A stretch of DNA of 64,000 nucleotides from Pseudomonas putida (GCF_028682635.1 NZ_JANHLK010000012.1:158777-222776); one strand, 5' to 3'. Shown: positions 1 to 9,364, counted from the stretch's first letter. A program made the numbers and translations. Notes: a model not told the origin generated them from the sequence alone.

Positions 1-1386
1 ACGCTCGGCCACCGCCGAGGACTCGGCGGCGTTGGCCGACACCTGGTCGATGGACTCGGCCATGTCGTTGATCGCGGTGGAGGCTTCGGAAATCTGTTGG
101 GCCTGGTGTTCCGAGGCCTGTGCCAGGTGCATCGCGGTGGCCTGGGTTTCCTGCACGGCGGCGGCGACCTGCCCGGCTGTGAGGTTGATCGTGGCCACCA
201 GGTCGCGCAGTTGGTCCACGGAATAGTTGATCGAGTCGGCAATGGTCCCGGTGAAGTCCTCGGTGACCGTGGCGGTCACGGTCAGGTCGCCGTCGGCCAG
301 GTCTTCGATTTCATCGAGCAGACGCAGGATCGCGTTCTGGTTGCGTTCGTTCTTCTCGGCGGTTTCGCGCAGTTGGCGATTGGTTTCACGCACCATCACC
401 AGGCCGATGAGGATGATCGACATCAACGCTGCCAGGCCCAGGACATAACCGCCGATGGTGTCGGTGTCACGTCCCCCGGCGAGGTTTTCGAAACCGCTGG
501 CCAGGTGGGACGCTTCGTCGAGCAGGGTTTGCGAGAGACTGAAGATATTGGTCGCCGATTCACGGACCTTGAACAGCTCCGGTGAGGTTTCGAGGATTTC
601 GTCCACGGAGCCGGAAACGAATTCGAACAGCTCGGAAATCTCGATCAGCCGCGCGCGCGCGTCTCGGTCCTCGACCTGGCTGACCCGCAGCGCTGCGTTG
701 CCCTGGAGCATGCCGTTGAGCACCTGGCCGAAACGCGCCGCATCACGGCCGAACGCATCGGCGGCCTGCTGTGAGTTTTCGTCGCCAGACAAGACGGTAT
801 TGACCGCGCCTAAAATACGTTCGGCCAACAGGGATTGACGCTGGGCCATCGCCACCTGGGCCGCCGGGGCGCCCCGTTGCAGCAGGGTTTCGACGACTTT
901 TTCGTATTCGACCTGCAACTGCGGCACGGTTTCGGCGAGGGTCGCGGCGACCTGATGCAGCGACAACACCGTCTGCTCGCTGGACAGGATGGCGTCGGTG
1001 TTTTTCAGCAGGCGTTCCCAGTCCAGCTGCACGGCGCGCATTTCCGGGCGCACGCTGGCCGGTGCCGGTGGCAGGCCGGTGGCGGGGTCGCCTTTCTTCA
1101 GATAACTCCAGCGCCGGGCAAAATCGTTGCGCGCATCGCTGAGTAACTTGAACGCCGCGGCCTTGCCGGCAGCGGCTTCGGTGGCATTCTTGGCAATCCG
1201 TTGGGACAGCACGCGCAGCTCACCGGCGTGGCCGATGTACTGTTTGTCGTAAGTAGCCTGGGTGTTGAGGTACGCGAAGTTGGCGAACAACAACATGATG
1301 AAGATGATCAGGGCGATGAACAGCGCGATGATCTGCGATCGACTGCGCGACCCTTCCATTGGCTTGCCTGCTTTTGCTTTTGTCAT
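1..1386 (-). CDS. pilJ: PilJ, twitching-motility chemoreceptor (3' end beyond the window)
   Basis: This is the methyl-accepting chemotaxis protein that feeds the Pil-Chp system controlling type IV pili. About 462 residues are visible, read on the minus strand from an ATG at 1386; the C-terminal signalling tip lies off the left edge. A first membrane segment is at about residues 14-34, followed by a long periplasmic part. A second membrane segment is at about 307-330, then a HAMP-like linker and the start of the coiled-coil MCP domain (repeated A/E/Q-rich heptads). P. aeruginosa PilJ is about 680 residues, so roughly 220 are missing. It follows pilG, pilH and pilI in the same direction, which is the known gene order. 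A REPIN separates it from pilI. Confidence 0.93.
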   Translation of the reverse strand, partial: MTKAKAGKPMEGSRSRSQIIALFIALIIFIMLLFANFAYLNTQATYDKQYIGHAGELRVLSQRIAKNATEAAAGKAAAFKLLSDARNDFARRWSYLKKGDPATGLPPAPASVRPEMRAVQLDWERLLKNTDAILSSEQTVLSLHQVAATLAETVPQLQVEYEKVVETLLQRGAPAAQVAMAQRQSLLAERILGAVNTVLSGDENSQQAADAFGRDAARFGQVLNGMLQGNAALRVSQVEDRDARARLIEISELFEFVSGSVDEILETSPELFKVRESATNIFSLSQTLLDEASHLASGFENLAGGRDTDTIGGYVLGLAALMSIILIGLVMVRETNRQLRETAEKNERNQNAILRLLDEIEDLADGDLTVTATVTEDFTGTIADSINYSVDQLRDLVATINLTAGQVAAAVQETQATAMHLAQASEHQAQQISEASTAINDMAESIDQVSANAAESSAVAER

Positions 1387-1430
1387 CGGTCTTCGCCTGT
1401 TAACCCACTTCTGGGCCTACCAGAATCCCC

Positions 1431-1520
1431 TGTGGGAGCGGGCTTGCTCGCGAAAGCGGTGTGTCATCCAAGATTAAATTCGACTGGCATGACGCCTTCG
1501 CGAGCAAGCCCGCTCCCACA
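1431..1520. repeat. REPIN between pilI and pilJ
   Basis: Two 24-base arms (1431-1454 and 1497-1520) are perfect inverted copies of the GCGGGCTTGCTCGCGAA-type REP, joined by about 42 bases. It sits inside what should be one co-directional pil operon, where its RNA hairpin could weaken transcription into pilJ or protect the upstream transcript. Confidence 0.9.
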
Positions 1521-1540
1521 TTAGATCGGTGTCGTTCCTG

Positions 1541-2074
1541 TTAAACGGCTACGTTCATGAATCCCTGCGACCGCGCCAGCGCAAACAGGCTGAACACTTG
1601 CCAGGTCTGTTCACGCTGAAACCGGCCCGTGATGAACGGTGAAATCGGGCTGTTCAACGTGTCTGCCGGCTCCAGGCTGCCCCGGGCAAAGTGCTGCAAG
1701 CCAAAGACCTCATCGACCAACAACCCGGCAAACACCTCGTCATGTTCCACCACCAACACGCGCCGCTGCTTGCGCGCTGCCGAGACCTCGTGGCCGAAGA
1801 AGCCTGCCAGGTCCATGATCGGCAACAGGCGCCCGCGCAGATTGGCCACGCCCTTCACCCACGGCTTGACCCCCGGCACCAGGGTAAACCGCGGCTCGTG
1901 CAACACTTCACCGACCTCGCCCATGGGCGCGACGTACCAGCGTTCGCCCAGGCGAAAACCGATGCCGCTCCAGCTGTCCTGCCGGGTCGGCTGGGACGGC
2001 AGGTCCGCCGCCAGCAAGCGACAGCGCCGGTCGATCTGCAGCAGCAGCTCGAAGGCGGTCAATGATTCGTTCAT
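1541..2074 (-). CDS. pilI: PilI, CheW-like coupling protein
   Basis: This 177-residue CheW-domain protein links the receptor PilJ to the ChpA kinase in the pilus chemosensory pathway. The CheW fold shows in the run WYVAPMGEVGEVL, then RFTLVPGVKPWVKGVANLRG, then LPIMDLAGFFG, a pattern typical of CheW and PilI. It is cytoplasmic, with no signal or membrane segment. It lies 10 bases after pilH on the minus strand, as in P. aeruginosa PA0410. Confidence 0.93.
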   Translation of the reverse strand: MNESLTAFELLLQIDRRCRLLAADLPSQPTRQDSWSGIGFRLGERWYVAPMGEVGEVLHEPRFTLVPGVKPWVKGVANLRGRLLPIMDLAGFFGHEVSAARKQRRVLVVEHDEVFAGLLVDEVFGLQHFARGSLEPADTLNSPISPFITGRFQREQTWQVFSLFALARSQGFMNVAV

Positions 2075-2084
2075 GACCGCAGGA

Positions 2085-2450
2085 TCAACCGGCCAGCACG
2101 TTGTTCAGGGTCTTGATCAGGGTGTCTTCGTCGACCGGCTTGGTCAGGTAGTCCCTGGCGCCCTGGCGCGTGCCCCAGACCTTGTCGGTTTCCTGATCCT
2201 TGGTGGTGATGATGATCACCGGGATGTGCCCGGTGTCCGGGTCTTTGGTCAACTGGCGGGTCGCCTGGAAACCGTTGAGGCCGGGCATGACGATGTCCAT
2301 CAGCACCGCGTCGGGTTTTTCCTGGCGGGCCAGGGCCACGCCGTCTGCGCCGTTTTCGGCTTTCAATACTTCATGACCGTGCTTTTCCAGCATGCCGGTC
2401 AGTTTGTACATTTCAGTCGGCGAATCATCGACGATCAGGATACGTGCCAT
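2085..2450 (-). CDS. pilH: PilH, single-domain response regulator
   Basis: This CheY-like receiver of 121 residues modulates pilus retraction in the Pil-Chp system. The acidic pair is at D8-D9 (ILIVDDS), the phosphoacceptor is D52 (VLMDIVMPG), and the conserved lysine lies in the late LTKPVDE run. The ATG at 2450 (MARILIVDDS) matches the family length; an upstream in-frame ATG at 2483 would add 11 unlikely residues. The gene lies between pilG and pilI. Confidence 0.94.
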   Translation of the reverse strand: MARILIVDDSPTEMYKLTGMLEKHGHEVLKAENGADGVALARQEKPDAVLMDIVMPGLNGFQATRQLTKDPDTGHIPVIIITTKDQETDKVWGTRQGARDYLTKPVDEDTLIKTLNNVLAG

Positions 2451-2507
2451 GGTCTTCCCCATTCTTGTCGGCGCAGGGCCCAATGGCCGAGCGTCTCTGT
2501 AGGTGTC

Positions 2508-2912
2508 TTACTGCGGCAAAACAGCGGCAAAGCCCGGGACATGGGCCTGGATCGCGTTCAGCAGTTCTTCCTTGCTGAAAGGTTTGGTCAGGAACTGGTC
2601 GGAGCCGACGATGCGCCCCTTGGCCTTGTCGAACAGCCCGTCCTTGGACGACAGCATAATCACTGGCGTGGACTTGAAGGCACTGTTGTTCTTGATTAAA
2701 GCGCAGGTCTGATAGCCATCCAGGCGCGGCATCATGATGTCGACGAAGATGATCCCGGGGTGGTGATCGGCGATCTTGGCCAGGGCATCGAACCCGTCGA
2801 TGGCCGTGATGACCTCACAACCCACGTTCTTGAGCAGTGTTTCGGCGGTGCGGCGAATCGTCTTCGAATCGTCGATCACCATGACCTTCAAGGCGCTGGG
2901 TTGCTGTTCCAT
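2508..2912 (-). CDS. pilG: PilG, single-domain response regulator
   Basis: This 134-residue CheY-like receiver promotes pilus extension and feeds cAMP control in P. aeruginosa. The receiver begins at about residue 9 (VMVIDDSKTIRR), the phosphoacceptor is D58 (IIFVDIMMPRLDG), and the lysine is in FLTKPFSKEE. It is the first gene of the pil chemosensory operon and is divergent from gshB, as in PA0407/PA0408. Expression probably starts in the 2913-3259 gap, which also holds a REPIN. Confidence 0.94.
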   Translation of the reverse strand: MEQQPSALKVMVIDDSKTIRRTAETLLKNVGCEVITAIDGFDALAKIADHHPGIIFVDIMMPRLDGYQTCALIKNNSAFKSTPVIMLSSKDGLFDKAKGRIVGSDQFLTKPFSKEELLNAIQAHVPGFAAVLPQ

Positions 2913-3121
2913 AGTGGCTCCACCGTCGCCTTTACGAATCTATTTGTCCCTATGCGGGCCGTCGAGCCCTCGAAACCCTTGATGTTCAAGGCCCGGCACG
3001 ACATGGCAGCCTTTTTAGCACAGTCTCCAAATCCAATCTATCGGCCGGCCCTGGCAGTGGTTTTTCCTTGACCGGGAACACACTCAGCGCCACTCTGACG
3101 CCACTTTTATACGCTGATCCT

Positions 3122-3223
3122 CTGTAGGAGCGAGCTCGCTCGCGATGGTCGTCAACGATAATGCGTGCTGTCAGGATGAGCGCGTTGCCCTTGAGTTTTT
3201 CGCGAGCAAGCTCGCTCCTACAG
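3122..3223. repeat. REPIN between pilG and gshB
   Basis: Inverted arms of the GAGCGAGCTCGCTCGCGA type lie at 3122-3145 and 3200-3223, separated by about 55 bases. It fills much of the 347-base divergent spacer, leaving short flanks for the pilG and gshB promoters. Confidence 0.88.
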
Positions 3224-3259
3224 AGATCGACATCAGCCCCACATCTTGAGGAAACACCC

Positions 3260-4231
3260 ATGAGCGTTCGTGTCGGGATTGTCATGGATCCTATCGCCAG
3301 CATCTCCTATAAAAAGGATAGCTCGCTGGCCATGCTGCTGGCCGCACAGAAGCGCGGCTGGGAACTGTTCTACATGGAGCAGCGCGACCTGTACCAGGCC
3401 GAAGGTCAGGCGCGGGCGCGGATGCGTCCGCTGAAAGTGTTCGCCAACCCGGAAAAATGGTTCGAGCTGGAAGCCGAGCAGGACGCCCTGCTGAGCGACC
3501 TGGACGTGATCCTGATGCGCAAGGATCCGCCCTTCGACATGGAATTCGTCTATTCCACCTATCTGCTGGAACAGGCCGAAAGCGCTGGCGTGCTGGTGGT
3601 CAACAAGCCGCAGAGCCTGCGCGACTGTAACGAAAAGCTGTTCGCCACGCTGTTCCCGCAGTGCACGCCGCCGACCATCGTCAGCCGTCGCCCGGACGTA
3701 CTGCGCGAATTCGCCGACCATCATGGCGATGTGATCCTCAAGCCGCTGGACGGCATGGGCGGTTCCTCGATCTTCCGTCATACCGCCGGCCACCCGAACC
3801 TCTCGGTGATCCTCGAAACCCTGACCCTGCACGGTCAGCAGCAAATCATGATCCAGGGCTACCTGCCGGCCATCGTCGATGGCGACAAACGCATCCTGAT
3901 GATCGACGGCGAACCGGTGGACTACTGCCTGGCGCGCATCCCCGCTGCCGGTGAGACCCGTGGTAACCTCGCTGCCGGTGGCCGCGGCGAAGCCCGTCCA
4001 TTGACCGAGAAGGATCGCTGGATCGCGGCGCAAGTCGGCCCGACCCTGCGCGAGAAAGGCCTGTTGTTCGTTGGCCTCGATGTGATTGGCGAGCACCTGA
4101 CCGAAATCAACGTCACCAGCCCGACGTGCATCCGCGAAATCGACAATGCCTTCGGCACCGATATTGGCGGCATGCTGATGGAGGTCATTGAGAAGAAGCT
4201 GCAAGCTGCAAGCCACAAGCCGCAAGTTTGA
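3260..4231 (+). CDS. gshB: Glutathione synthetase
   Basis: GshB ligates gamma-glutamylcysteine and glycine using ATP, the last step of glutathione synthesis in the cytoplasm. The 323-residue product begins MSVRVGIVMDPIASISYKKD, a conserved GshB N-terminus, and carries ATP-grasp motifs (ILKPLDGMGGSSIFR, about residues 158-172; FVGLDVIGEHLTEINVTSPT near the end). I chose the ATG at 3260, preceded by TTGAGGAAAC. Upstream in-frame codons run back into the REPIN and are not coding. The last ten residues (LQAASHKPQV) are encoded by the AAGCTGCAAGC repeat tract that follows the gene, so the tail is probably a neutral extension. Confidence 0.95.
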   Translation: MSVRVGIVMDPIASISYKKDSSLAMLLAAQKRGWELFYMEQRDLYQAEGQARARMRPLKVFANPEKWFELEAEQDALLSDLDVILMRKDPPFDMEFVYSTYLLEQAESAGVLVVNKPQSLRDCNEKLFATLFPQCTPPTIVSRRPDVLREFADHHGDVILKPLDGMGGSSIFRHTAGHPNLSVILETLTLHGQQQIMIQGYLPAIVDGDKRILMIDGEPVDYCLARIPAAGETRGNLAAGGRGEARPLTEKDRWIAAQVGPTLREKGLLFVGLDVIGEHLTEINVTSPTCIREIDNAFGTDIGGMLMEVIEKKLQAASHKPQV

Positions 4232-4278
4232 AGCGCGTGACGTACAGCTTGTCGCTCGATGCTTGAAGCTTGAAGCTA
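4195..4278. repeat. Degenerate AAGCTGCAAGC/GCTTGAAGCTT repeat tract
   Basis: Short overlapping copies of AAGCTGCAAG, AAGCCGCAAG and GCTTGAAGCTTGAAGCT run from inside the gshB stop region into the spacer. They can fold on themselves. The tract supplies the final codons of gshB. Confidence 0.6.
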
Positions 4279-4337
4279 AAATCCAACATTGCGTTATCAT
4301 GCGCGGCCTGTGAAAACGCGATGTTGGTTTCCTTGTC

Positions 4338-5237
4338 ATGACCCTCCCGTCCGATCTGCCTCCCGAACTCGCCCGTTACGGCGTGCGCCCGGCCGATCGC
4401 CTCGGTTTTACCCTGTTCCTGGCGGCGCTGATCCACCTGGCATTGCTGCTGGGTGTCGGCTTCACCATGGTCGAGCCCAAGCAGATCAGCAAAACCCTGG
4501 AAATCACCCTCGCCACCTTCAAGAGCGAAAAGAAGCCGGACAAGGCCGATTTCCTCGCCCAGGAAAACCAGCAAGGCAGCGGCACCCTGGACAAGAAGGC
4601 GATCCCCAAGACCACCGAGATCGCGCCGTTCCAGGACAACAAGGTACAGAAAGTCACACCGCCACCCGCCGCCAAGCCTGAAGTCCAGGAAGCCGCGCCC
4701 AAGGCTGCCGTGACCACCGTCGCGCCGAAGCCGAAAAAAGCTGCCGCGAAAACCGAAGAACCCAAACCCGTCACCAAACCTGCGGTGGCCGCACCGACGT
4801 TCGACAGTGAACAGCTGTCCAGCGACATCGCCAGCCTCGAAGCCGAGCTGGCCCAGGAACAGCAGTTGTACGCCAAGCGCCCGCGCATCCACCGCCTGAG
4901 CGCCGCGTCGACCATGCGCGACAAGGGCGCCTGGTATAAGGACGAATGGCGCAAGAAGGTCGAGCGCATCGGCAACCTCAATTATCCCGACGAAGCCCGG
5001 CGCAAGCAGATCTACGGCAATTTGCGCCTGATGGTCTCGATCAACCGCGATGGCTCGTTGTATGAGGTGCTGGTGCTGGAGTCGTCCGGGCAACCGCTGC
5101 TGGATCAGGCGGCCCAGCGCATCGTGCGGCTGGCGGCGCCGTTTGCGCCGTTTACCGGGGACCTGTCGGATATCGACCGCCTGGAAATCATCCGCACCTG
5201 GAAATTCGCCCGCGGCGATCGCCTTTCCAGTAATTGA
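4338..5237 (+). CDS. tonB3: TonB-family energy transducer (TonB3-like)
   Basis: This 299-residue protein has one N-terminal membrane anchor (about residues 21-41). A long Lys/Pro/Ala-rich periplasmic linker follows (about 60-150, many KP and EP pairs). The C-terminal TonB domain is at about 215-295 (NYPDEARRKQIYGNLRLMVS, then IIRTWKFAR). TonB proteins pass proton-motive energy to outer-membrane receptors. The orthologue at this position in P. aeruginosa (PA0406) is needed for twitching and pilus assembly, and the surrounding pil genes agree with that. The role in this strain is inferred. Confidence 0.87.
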   Translation: MTLPSDLPPELARYGVRPADRLGFTLFLAALIHLALLLGVGFTMVEPKQISKTLEITLATFKSEKKPDKADFLAQENQQGSGTLDKKAIPKTTEIAPFQDNKVQKVTPPPAAKPEVQEAAPKAAVTTVAPKPKKAAAKTEEPKPVTKPAVAAPTFDSEQLSSDIASLEAELAQEQQLYAKRPRIHRLSAASTMRDKGAWYKDEWRKKVERIGNLNYPDEARRKQIYGNLRLMVSINRDGSLYEVLVLESSGQPLLDQAAQRIVRLAAPFAPFTGDLSDIDRLEIIRTWKFARGDRLSSN

Positions 5238-5242
5238 TCGAA

Positions 5243-5325
5243 GATCAAAAGATCGCAGCCTGCGGCAGCTCCTACATTTGGAATGCATTTCCCTGTAGGA
5301 GCTGCCGCAGGCTGCGATCTTTTGA
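5243..5325. repeat. REPIN of the GATCGCAGCCTGCGGCAGC class
   Basis: Two near-perfect inverted arms (5243-5276 and 5292-5325) begin or end with AAAAGATC and enclose CTCCTACA. This class occurs four times in the window, always just after a plus-strand stop codon. It can act as a strong bidirectional hairpin with T-rich flanks. Confidence 0.9.
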
Positions 5326-5372
5326 CGTGCTTCGGCTTGTCAGTTCGCCCCTCCAACGCCACACTAGCGCTC

Positions 5373-5945
5373 ATGAAAAACGTCAGCCCCAGCTACCTCA
5401 AGCATCACTTCCTGATCGCCATGCCGCACATGGTCGACCCGAACTTTGCGCACACCTTGACCTACATCGTCGAGCACACGGCCAATGGTGCCATGGGGCT
5501 GGTGGTCAACCGTCCGCAGGACCTGAACCTGGCCGATATCCTCGAGCAATTGCGCCCGGACATCGAACCGCCAGCGCTGTGCCAGCACGTGCCGATCTTC
5601 ATCGGCGGGCCAGTGCAGACCGACCGCGGGTTTGTCCTGCACCCCACGGGCCAGGGTTTTCAAGCGACCGTTGATCTGGAAGGCGAACTGTCGCTGTCGA
5701 CCTCCCAGGACGTGCTGTTCGCCATCGCCGATGGCGTTGGCCCGGCGAAAAGCGTGATCACCCTGGGTTATGCCGGCTGGGAAGCCGGGCAACTGGAGGC
5801 CGAACTGGCGCAGAACGCCTGGCTGACCTGCCCGTACGATGCCGACATCCTGTTCAACACCAGCAGCGAGCAGCGCCTGGAAGCGGCGGCCAAACACCTG
5901 GGCGTCAACCTCAGCCTGCTGACCAGCCAGGCGGGGCACGCCTGA
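5373..5945 (+). CDS. algH: YqgE/AlgH family protein (DUF179)
   Basis: This 190-residue protein belongs to the UPF0301/AlgH family, named for a locus affecting alginate production in P. aeruginosa; its biochemical activity is not established. Family hallmarks are HFLIAMPHMVDPNFAHT at about residues 10-26, GAMGLVVNRP at about 37-46 and IFIGGPVQTDRGFVLH at about 78-93. The ATG at 5373 is used because the upstream extension is REP sequence. The stop overlaps the ruvX start by one base, so the two are translationally coupled. Confidence 0.92.
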   Translation: MKNVSPSYLKHHFLIAMPHMVDPNFAHTLTYIVEHTANGAMGLVVNRPQDLNLADILEQLRPDIEPPALCQHVPIFIGGPVQTDRGFVLHPTGQGFQATVDLEGELSLSTSQDVLFAIADGVGPAKSVITLGYAGWEAGQLEAELAQNAWLTCPYDADILFNTSSEQRLEAAAKHLGVNLSLLTSQAGHA

Positions 5946-6382
5946 TGGCCCTGCGGTTGATTCTGGGGTTCGACTACGGCACCAAACAGATCGGCGTTGC
6001 GGTTGGCCAGGTGATTACCGGCCAGGCCCGCGAGCTGTGCACCTTGAAGGCACAAAACGGCATTCCCGACTGGGATCAGGTCGAAGCGCTGATCAAGGAG
6101 TGGAAACCCGACGCCGTGGTGGTCGGCCTGCCGCTGAACATGGACGGCACGCCCAGCGACATGTGCGCCCGCGCGGAAAAATTCGCCCGGCGCCTGAACG
6201 GTCGCTTCAACCTGCCCTTCTACACCCACGATGAACGCCTGACCACCTTCGAGGCCAAGGGCGAACGCCTGGCCCGGGGCGGACAGAAAGGCAGTTACCG
6301 TGACAACCCGGTCGACGCCATCGCCGCCGCCCTGCTGCTGCAAGGCTGGCTCGACGAGAACGGCGCATTGTTCGAATCCTAA
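5945..6382 (+). CDS. ruvX: RuvX/YqgF, putative Holliday junction resolvase
   Basis: This 145-residue RNase H-fold protein of the YqgF family is involved in pre-16S rRNA 5'-end maturation and annotated as a resolvase. The motif [14 protein letters not shown] is at about residues 8-21, [14 protein letters not shown] at about 58-71, and the catalytic-site DERLTT at about 97-102. The ATG overlaps the algH stop as TGATG. The algH-ruvX-pyrR order is the genus standard. Confidence 0.93.
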   Translation: MALRLILGFDYGTKQIGVAVGQVITGQARELCTLKAQNGIPDWDQVEALIKEWKPDAVVVGLPLNMDGTPSDMCARAEKFARRLNGRFNLPFYTHDERLTTFEAKGERLARGGQKGSYRDNPVDAIAAALLLQGWLDENGALFES

Positions 6383-6468
6383 TCCTGAAGAGCCGTCACC
6401 CGTCTCTTTTAGCTACACCCCGAGCCACCTCCGGCAACGACCCGGCTCGGGCCCAAGAAGGAGCAACC

Positions 6469-6972
6469 ATGAGCCTGCCCAATCCCGCCGAACTGATCAG
6501 CCAGATGGCGACTGATCTCAAGGCACACCTGGAACACCGTGGCATCAGCGAACCGCGCTACATCGGCATTCGTACCGGTGGCGTGTGGGTTGCCCAGGCC
6601 CTGCTCAAGGAGCTGGGCAGCGCTGAACCTCTTGGCACACTCGACGTTTCCTTCTACCGCGACGACTTCAGCCAGAACGGCCTGCACCCGCAAGTGCGCC
6701 CGTCGGCCCTGCCGTTCGAGATCGAAGGCCAGCACCTGGTGCTGATCGACGACGTGCTGATGAGCGGCCGGACCATCCGCGCCGCCCTGAACGAACTGTT
6801 CGACTACGGTCGCCCGGCCAGCGTGACGCTGGTGTGCCTGCTGGACCTGGATGCCGGTGAACTGCCGATCCGCCCGAACGTACTGGGCGCGACCCTGTCC
6901 CTGGCAGCCCACGAGCGGGTAAAACTTTCGGGCCCGGAGCTCGAGCTCGAACTGCAAGACCTCGCCCTTTAA
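6469..6972 (+). CDS. pyrR: PyrR, bifunctional pyrimidine regulator / uracil phosphoribosyltransferase
   Basis: This 167-residue type I phosphoribosyltransferase fold carries the PRPP-binding loop [18 protein letters not shown] at about residues 87-104. PyrR homologues bind PRPP and nucleotides; in Pseudomonas the protein is linked to control of pyrBC' expression and may have UPRTase activity. It begins after AGAAGGAGCAACC, a strong ribosome site. It lies 27 bases before pyrB and heads the pyrR-pyrB-pyrC' cluster. Confidence 0.93.
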   Translation: MSLPNPAELISQMATDLKAHLEHRGISEPRYIGIRTGGVWVAQALLKELGSAEPLGTLDVSFYRDDFSQNGLHPQVRPSALPFEIEGQHLVLIDDVLMSGRTIRAALNELFDYGRPASVTLVCLLDLDAGELPIRPNVLGATLSLAAHERVKLSGPELELELQDLAL

Positions 6973-6999
6973 TTCGCCCTATTGAGAGTCCCCCTCGCG

Positions 7000-8004
7000 A
7001 TGACGCCTTTAGATACCAAGCGCCCGCTGCAGCTCAATGATCAGGGCCAGCTGCGCCACTTCCTCTCGCTCGACGGCTTGCGCCGCGAGCTGCTGACGGA
7101 AATCCTCGACACCGCCGACTCGTTCCTGGAAGTCGGCGCCCGGGCGGTGAAGAAAGTCCCGTTGCTGCGCGGCAAGACCGTGTGCAACGTGTTCTTCGAG
7201 AACTCCACCCGCACCCGCACCACCTTCGAACTGGCGGCCCAGCGCCTGTCGGCGGACGTGATCACCCTGAATGTGTCGACATCGTCGGCGAGCAAGGGGG
7301 AAACCCTGCTCGACACCTTGCGCAACCTGGAAGCCATGGCCGCCGACATGTTCGTCGTGCGCCACGGTGATTCCGGCGCCGCCCACTTCATCGCCGAGCA
7401 TGTTTGCCCGCAAGTGGCGATCATCAATGGCGGCGACGGCCGTCACGCGCACCCGACCCAGGGCATGCTCGACATGCTCACCATCCGCCGGCACAAGGGC
7501 GGCTTCGAAAACCTGTCGGTGGCCATCGTCGGCGACATCCTGCACTCGCGGGTCGCGCGCTCGAACATGCTGGCCCTGAAAACCCTGGGCTGCCCAGACA
7601 TCCGCGTGATCGCGCCGAAGACCCTGCTGCCGATCGGCATCGAGCAATACGGCGTGAAGGTCTACACCGACATGACCGAAGGCCTGAAAGACGTCGACGT
7701 GGTGATCATGCTGCGCCTGCAGCGTGAACGCATGACCGGCGGCCTGCTGCCGAGCGAAGGCGAGTTCTACCGCCTGTTCGGCCTGACCACCGCGCGCCTG
7801 GCCGGCGCCAAGCCCGATGCCATCGTCATGCACCCGGGGCCGATCAACCGTGGTGTGGAAATCGAGTCGGCGGTGGCCGACGGCCCGCACTCGGTGATCC
7901 TCAACCAGGTGACCTACGGCATTGCGATTCGTATGGCGGTGCTGTCCATGGCCATGAGCGGACAGACTGCGCAGCGCCAATTCGAGCAGGAGAACGCCCA
8001 GTGA
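7000..8004 (+). CDS. pyrB: Aspartate carbamoyltransferase catalytic subunit
   Basis: PyrB joins carbamoyl phosphate and aspartate, the committed step of pyrimidine synthesis. The 334-residue product has the carbamoyl-phosphate site [12 protein letters not shown] at about residues 65-76, HPTQGMLDM near 152 and the late [10 protein letters not shown] motif. The long N-terminal extension (about 30 residues before the domain) is typical of Pseudomonas class A ATCases, which assemble with a dihydroorotase-like subunit. The ATG at 7000 gives the family N-terminus; a TTG at 6982 is a weaker alternative. The stop overlaps the next start by four bases (GTGA). Confidence 0.96.
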   Translation: MTPLDTKRPLQLNDQGQLRHFLSLDGLRRELLTEILDTADSFLEVGARAVKKVPLLRGKTVCNVFFENSTRTRTTFELAAQRLSADVITLNVSTSSASKGETLLDTLRNLEAMAADMFVVRHGDSGAAHFIAEHVCPQVAIINGGDGRHAHPTQGMLDMLTIRRHKGGFENLSVAIVGDILHSRVARSNMLALKTLGCPDIRVIAPKTLLPIGIEQYGVKVYTDMTEGLKDVDVVIMLRLQRERMTGGLLPSEGEFYRLFGLTTARLAGAKPDAIVMHPGPINRGVEIESAVADGPHSVILNQVTYGIAIRMAVLSMAMSGQTAQRQFEQENAQ

Positions 8005-9272
8005 AGCTCAGCATTCTTGGCGCACGCGTTATCGATCCGGCCAGCGGCCTGGATCAAGTGACTGATATCCACATTGAAGCCTGCAAGATCGTCGGCCTCG
8101 GCGCCGCTCCAGCGGGTTTCGTTGCAGTAGACACCATCGACGCCAAGGGCCTGGTGGCGGCCCCTGGCCTGGTCGACCTCAACGTCGCCCTGCGCGAGCC
8201 GGGTTACAGCCGTAAAGGCTCGATCACCAGCGAAACCCGTGCGGCGGCTGCCGGCGGCGTCACCAGCCTGTGCTGCCCGCCGAAAACCAAACCGGTGCTG
8301 GACACCTCGGCCGTCGCCGAACTGATCCTCGACCGCGCCCGCGAGGCCGGCAACACCAAAGTCTTCCCGATCGGCGCCCTGAGCAAAGGCCTGGACGGCG
8401 AACAACTGGCCGAACTGGTTGCCTTGCGCGATGCCGGCTGCGTGGCCTTCGGCAACGGCCTGGAGAGCTTTCGCAACACCCGCACCCTGTGTCGGGCGCT
8501 GGATTACGCGGCCACCTTCGACCTCACGGTGATCTTCAACTCCCAGGATCACGACCTGGCGGAAGGCGGCCTGGCCCATGAAGGCCCGACCGCGAGCTTC
8601 CTCGGCCTGCCGGGCATTCCGGAAACCGCCGAAACCGTGGCCCTGGCCAGGGATCTGCTGCTGGTCGAACAGACCGGCGTGCGTGCGCACTTCAGCCAGC
8701 TCACCAGCGCCCGTGGTGTCGCCCTGATCGCCCAGGCCCAGCAGCGCGGCCTGAAGGTCACGGCGGATGTCGCCCTGTACCAGTTGATCCTGACCGACGA
8801 AGCGCTGATCGATTTCAGCAGCCTCTATCACGTGCAGCCACCTCTGCGCACCCGCGCCGACCGCGATGGCCTGCGTGCCGCCGTGAAATCAGGCGTGGTC
8901 TCGGCCATTTCCAGCCATCACCAACCTCACGAACGAGACGCCAAGCTGGCGCCGTTCGGGGCCACCGAGCCAGGCATCAGCAGCGTTGAACTGCTGCTGC
9001 CGCTGGCAATGACTCTGGTGGAAGACGGCTTGCTGGACCTGCCGACGCTGCTGGCGCGCCTCAGCACCGGCCCTGCCGAGGCCCTGCGCCTGCCGGCGGG
9101 CAAGCTGGCGGTGGGTGGCGCGGCGGATATCGTGCTGTTCGACCCCGCGGCCTCGACCGTGGCCGGTGAGACCTGGCTGTCCAAGGGCGAGAATTGCCCG
9201 TTCATTGGGCACAGTTTGCCGGGTGTGGTGCGTTATACCCTGGTGGATGGGCGGATCAGCCACCAGGCCTAA
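8001..9272 (+). CDS. pyrC': PyrC', catalytically dead dihydroorotase subunit of ATCase
   Basis: This 423-residue amidohydrolase-fold protein resembles dihydroorotase. The zinc-binding HxH of active enzymes (normally DLHVHLREPG) reads [10 protein letters not shown], with N61 and A63 replacing both histidines, so it should not bind the metal or hydrolyse dihydroorotate. In Pseudomonas such PyrC' subunits are known to be structural, needed to assemble the large class A ATCase. It starts with GTG at 8001, overlapping the pyrB stop, which ensures matched synthesis. A working pyrC must lie elsewhere in the genome. Confidence 0.93.
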   Translation: MKLSILGARVIDPASGLDQVTDIHIEACKIVGLGAAPAGFVAVDTIDAKGLVAAPGLVDLNVALREPGYSRKGSITSETRAAAAGGVTSLCCPPKTKPVLDTSAVAELILDRAREAGNTKVFPIGALSKGLDGEQLAELVALRDAGCVAFGNGLESFRNTRTLCRALDYAATFDLTVIFNSQDHDLAEGGLAHEGPTASFLGLPGIPETAETVALARDLLLVEQTGVRAHFSQLTSARGVALIAQAQQRGLKVTADVALYQLILTDEALIDFSSLYHVQPPLRTRADRDGLRAAVKSGVVSAISSHHQPHERDAKLAPFGATEPGISSVELLLPLAMTLVEDGLLDLPTLLARLSTGPAEALRLPAGKLAVGGAADIVLFDPAASTVAGETWLSKGENCPFIGHSLPGVVRYTLVDGRISHQA

Positions 9273-9287
9273 GACCGCGGCGCCTCA

Positions 9288-9361
9288 ATCGCCAGCAGGG
9301 CTAGCTCCCACAGGATATGTGAACGACACAAATCCCCTGTGGGAGCCAGCCTGCTGGCGAT
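9288..9361. repeat. REPIN of the GCCAGC/GCTGGC class after pyrC'
   Basis: Arms ATCGCCAGCAGGGCTAGCTC (9288-9314 region) and its inverse (9336-9361) bracket about 20 bases. It lies between the convergent pyrC' and TM2-protein genes and may serve as a shared transcription end. Confidence 0.82.
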
Positions 9362-9364
9362 GAC

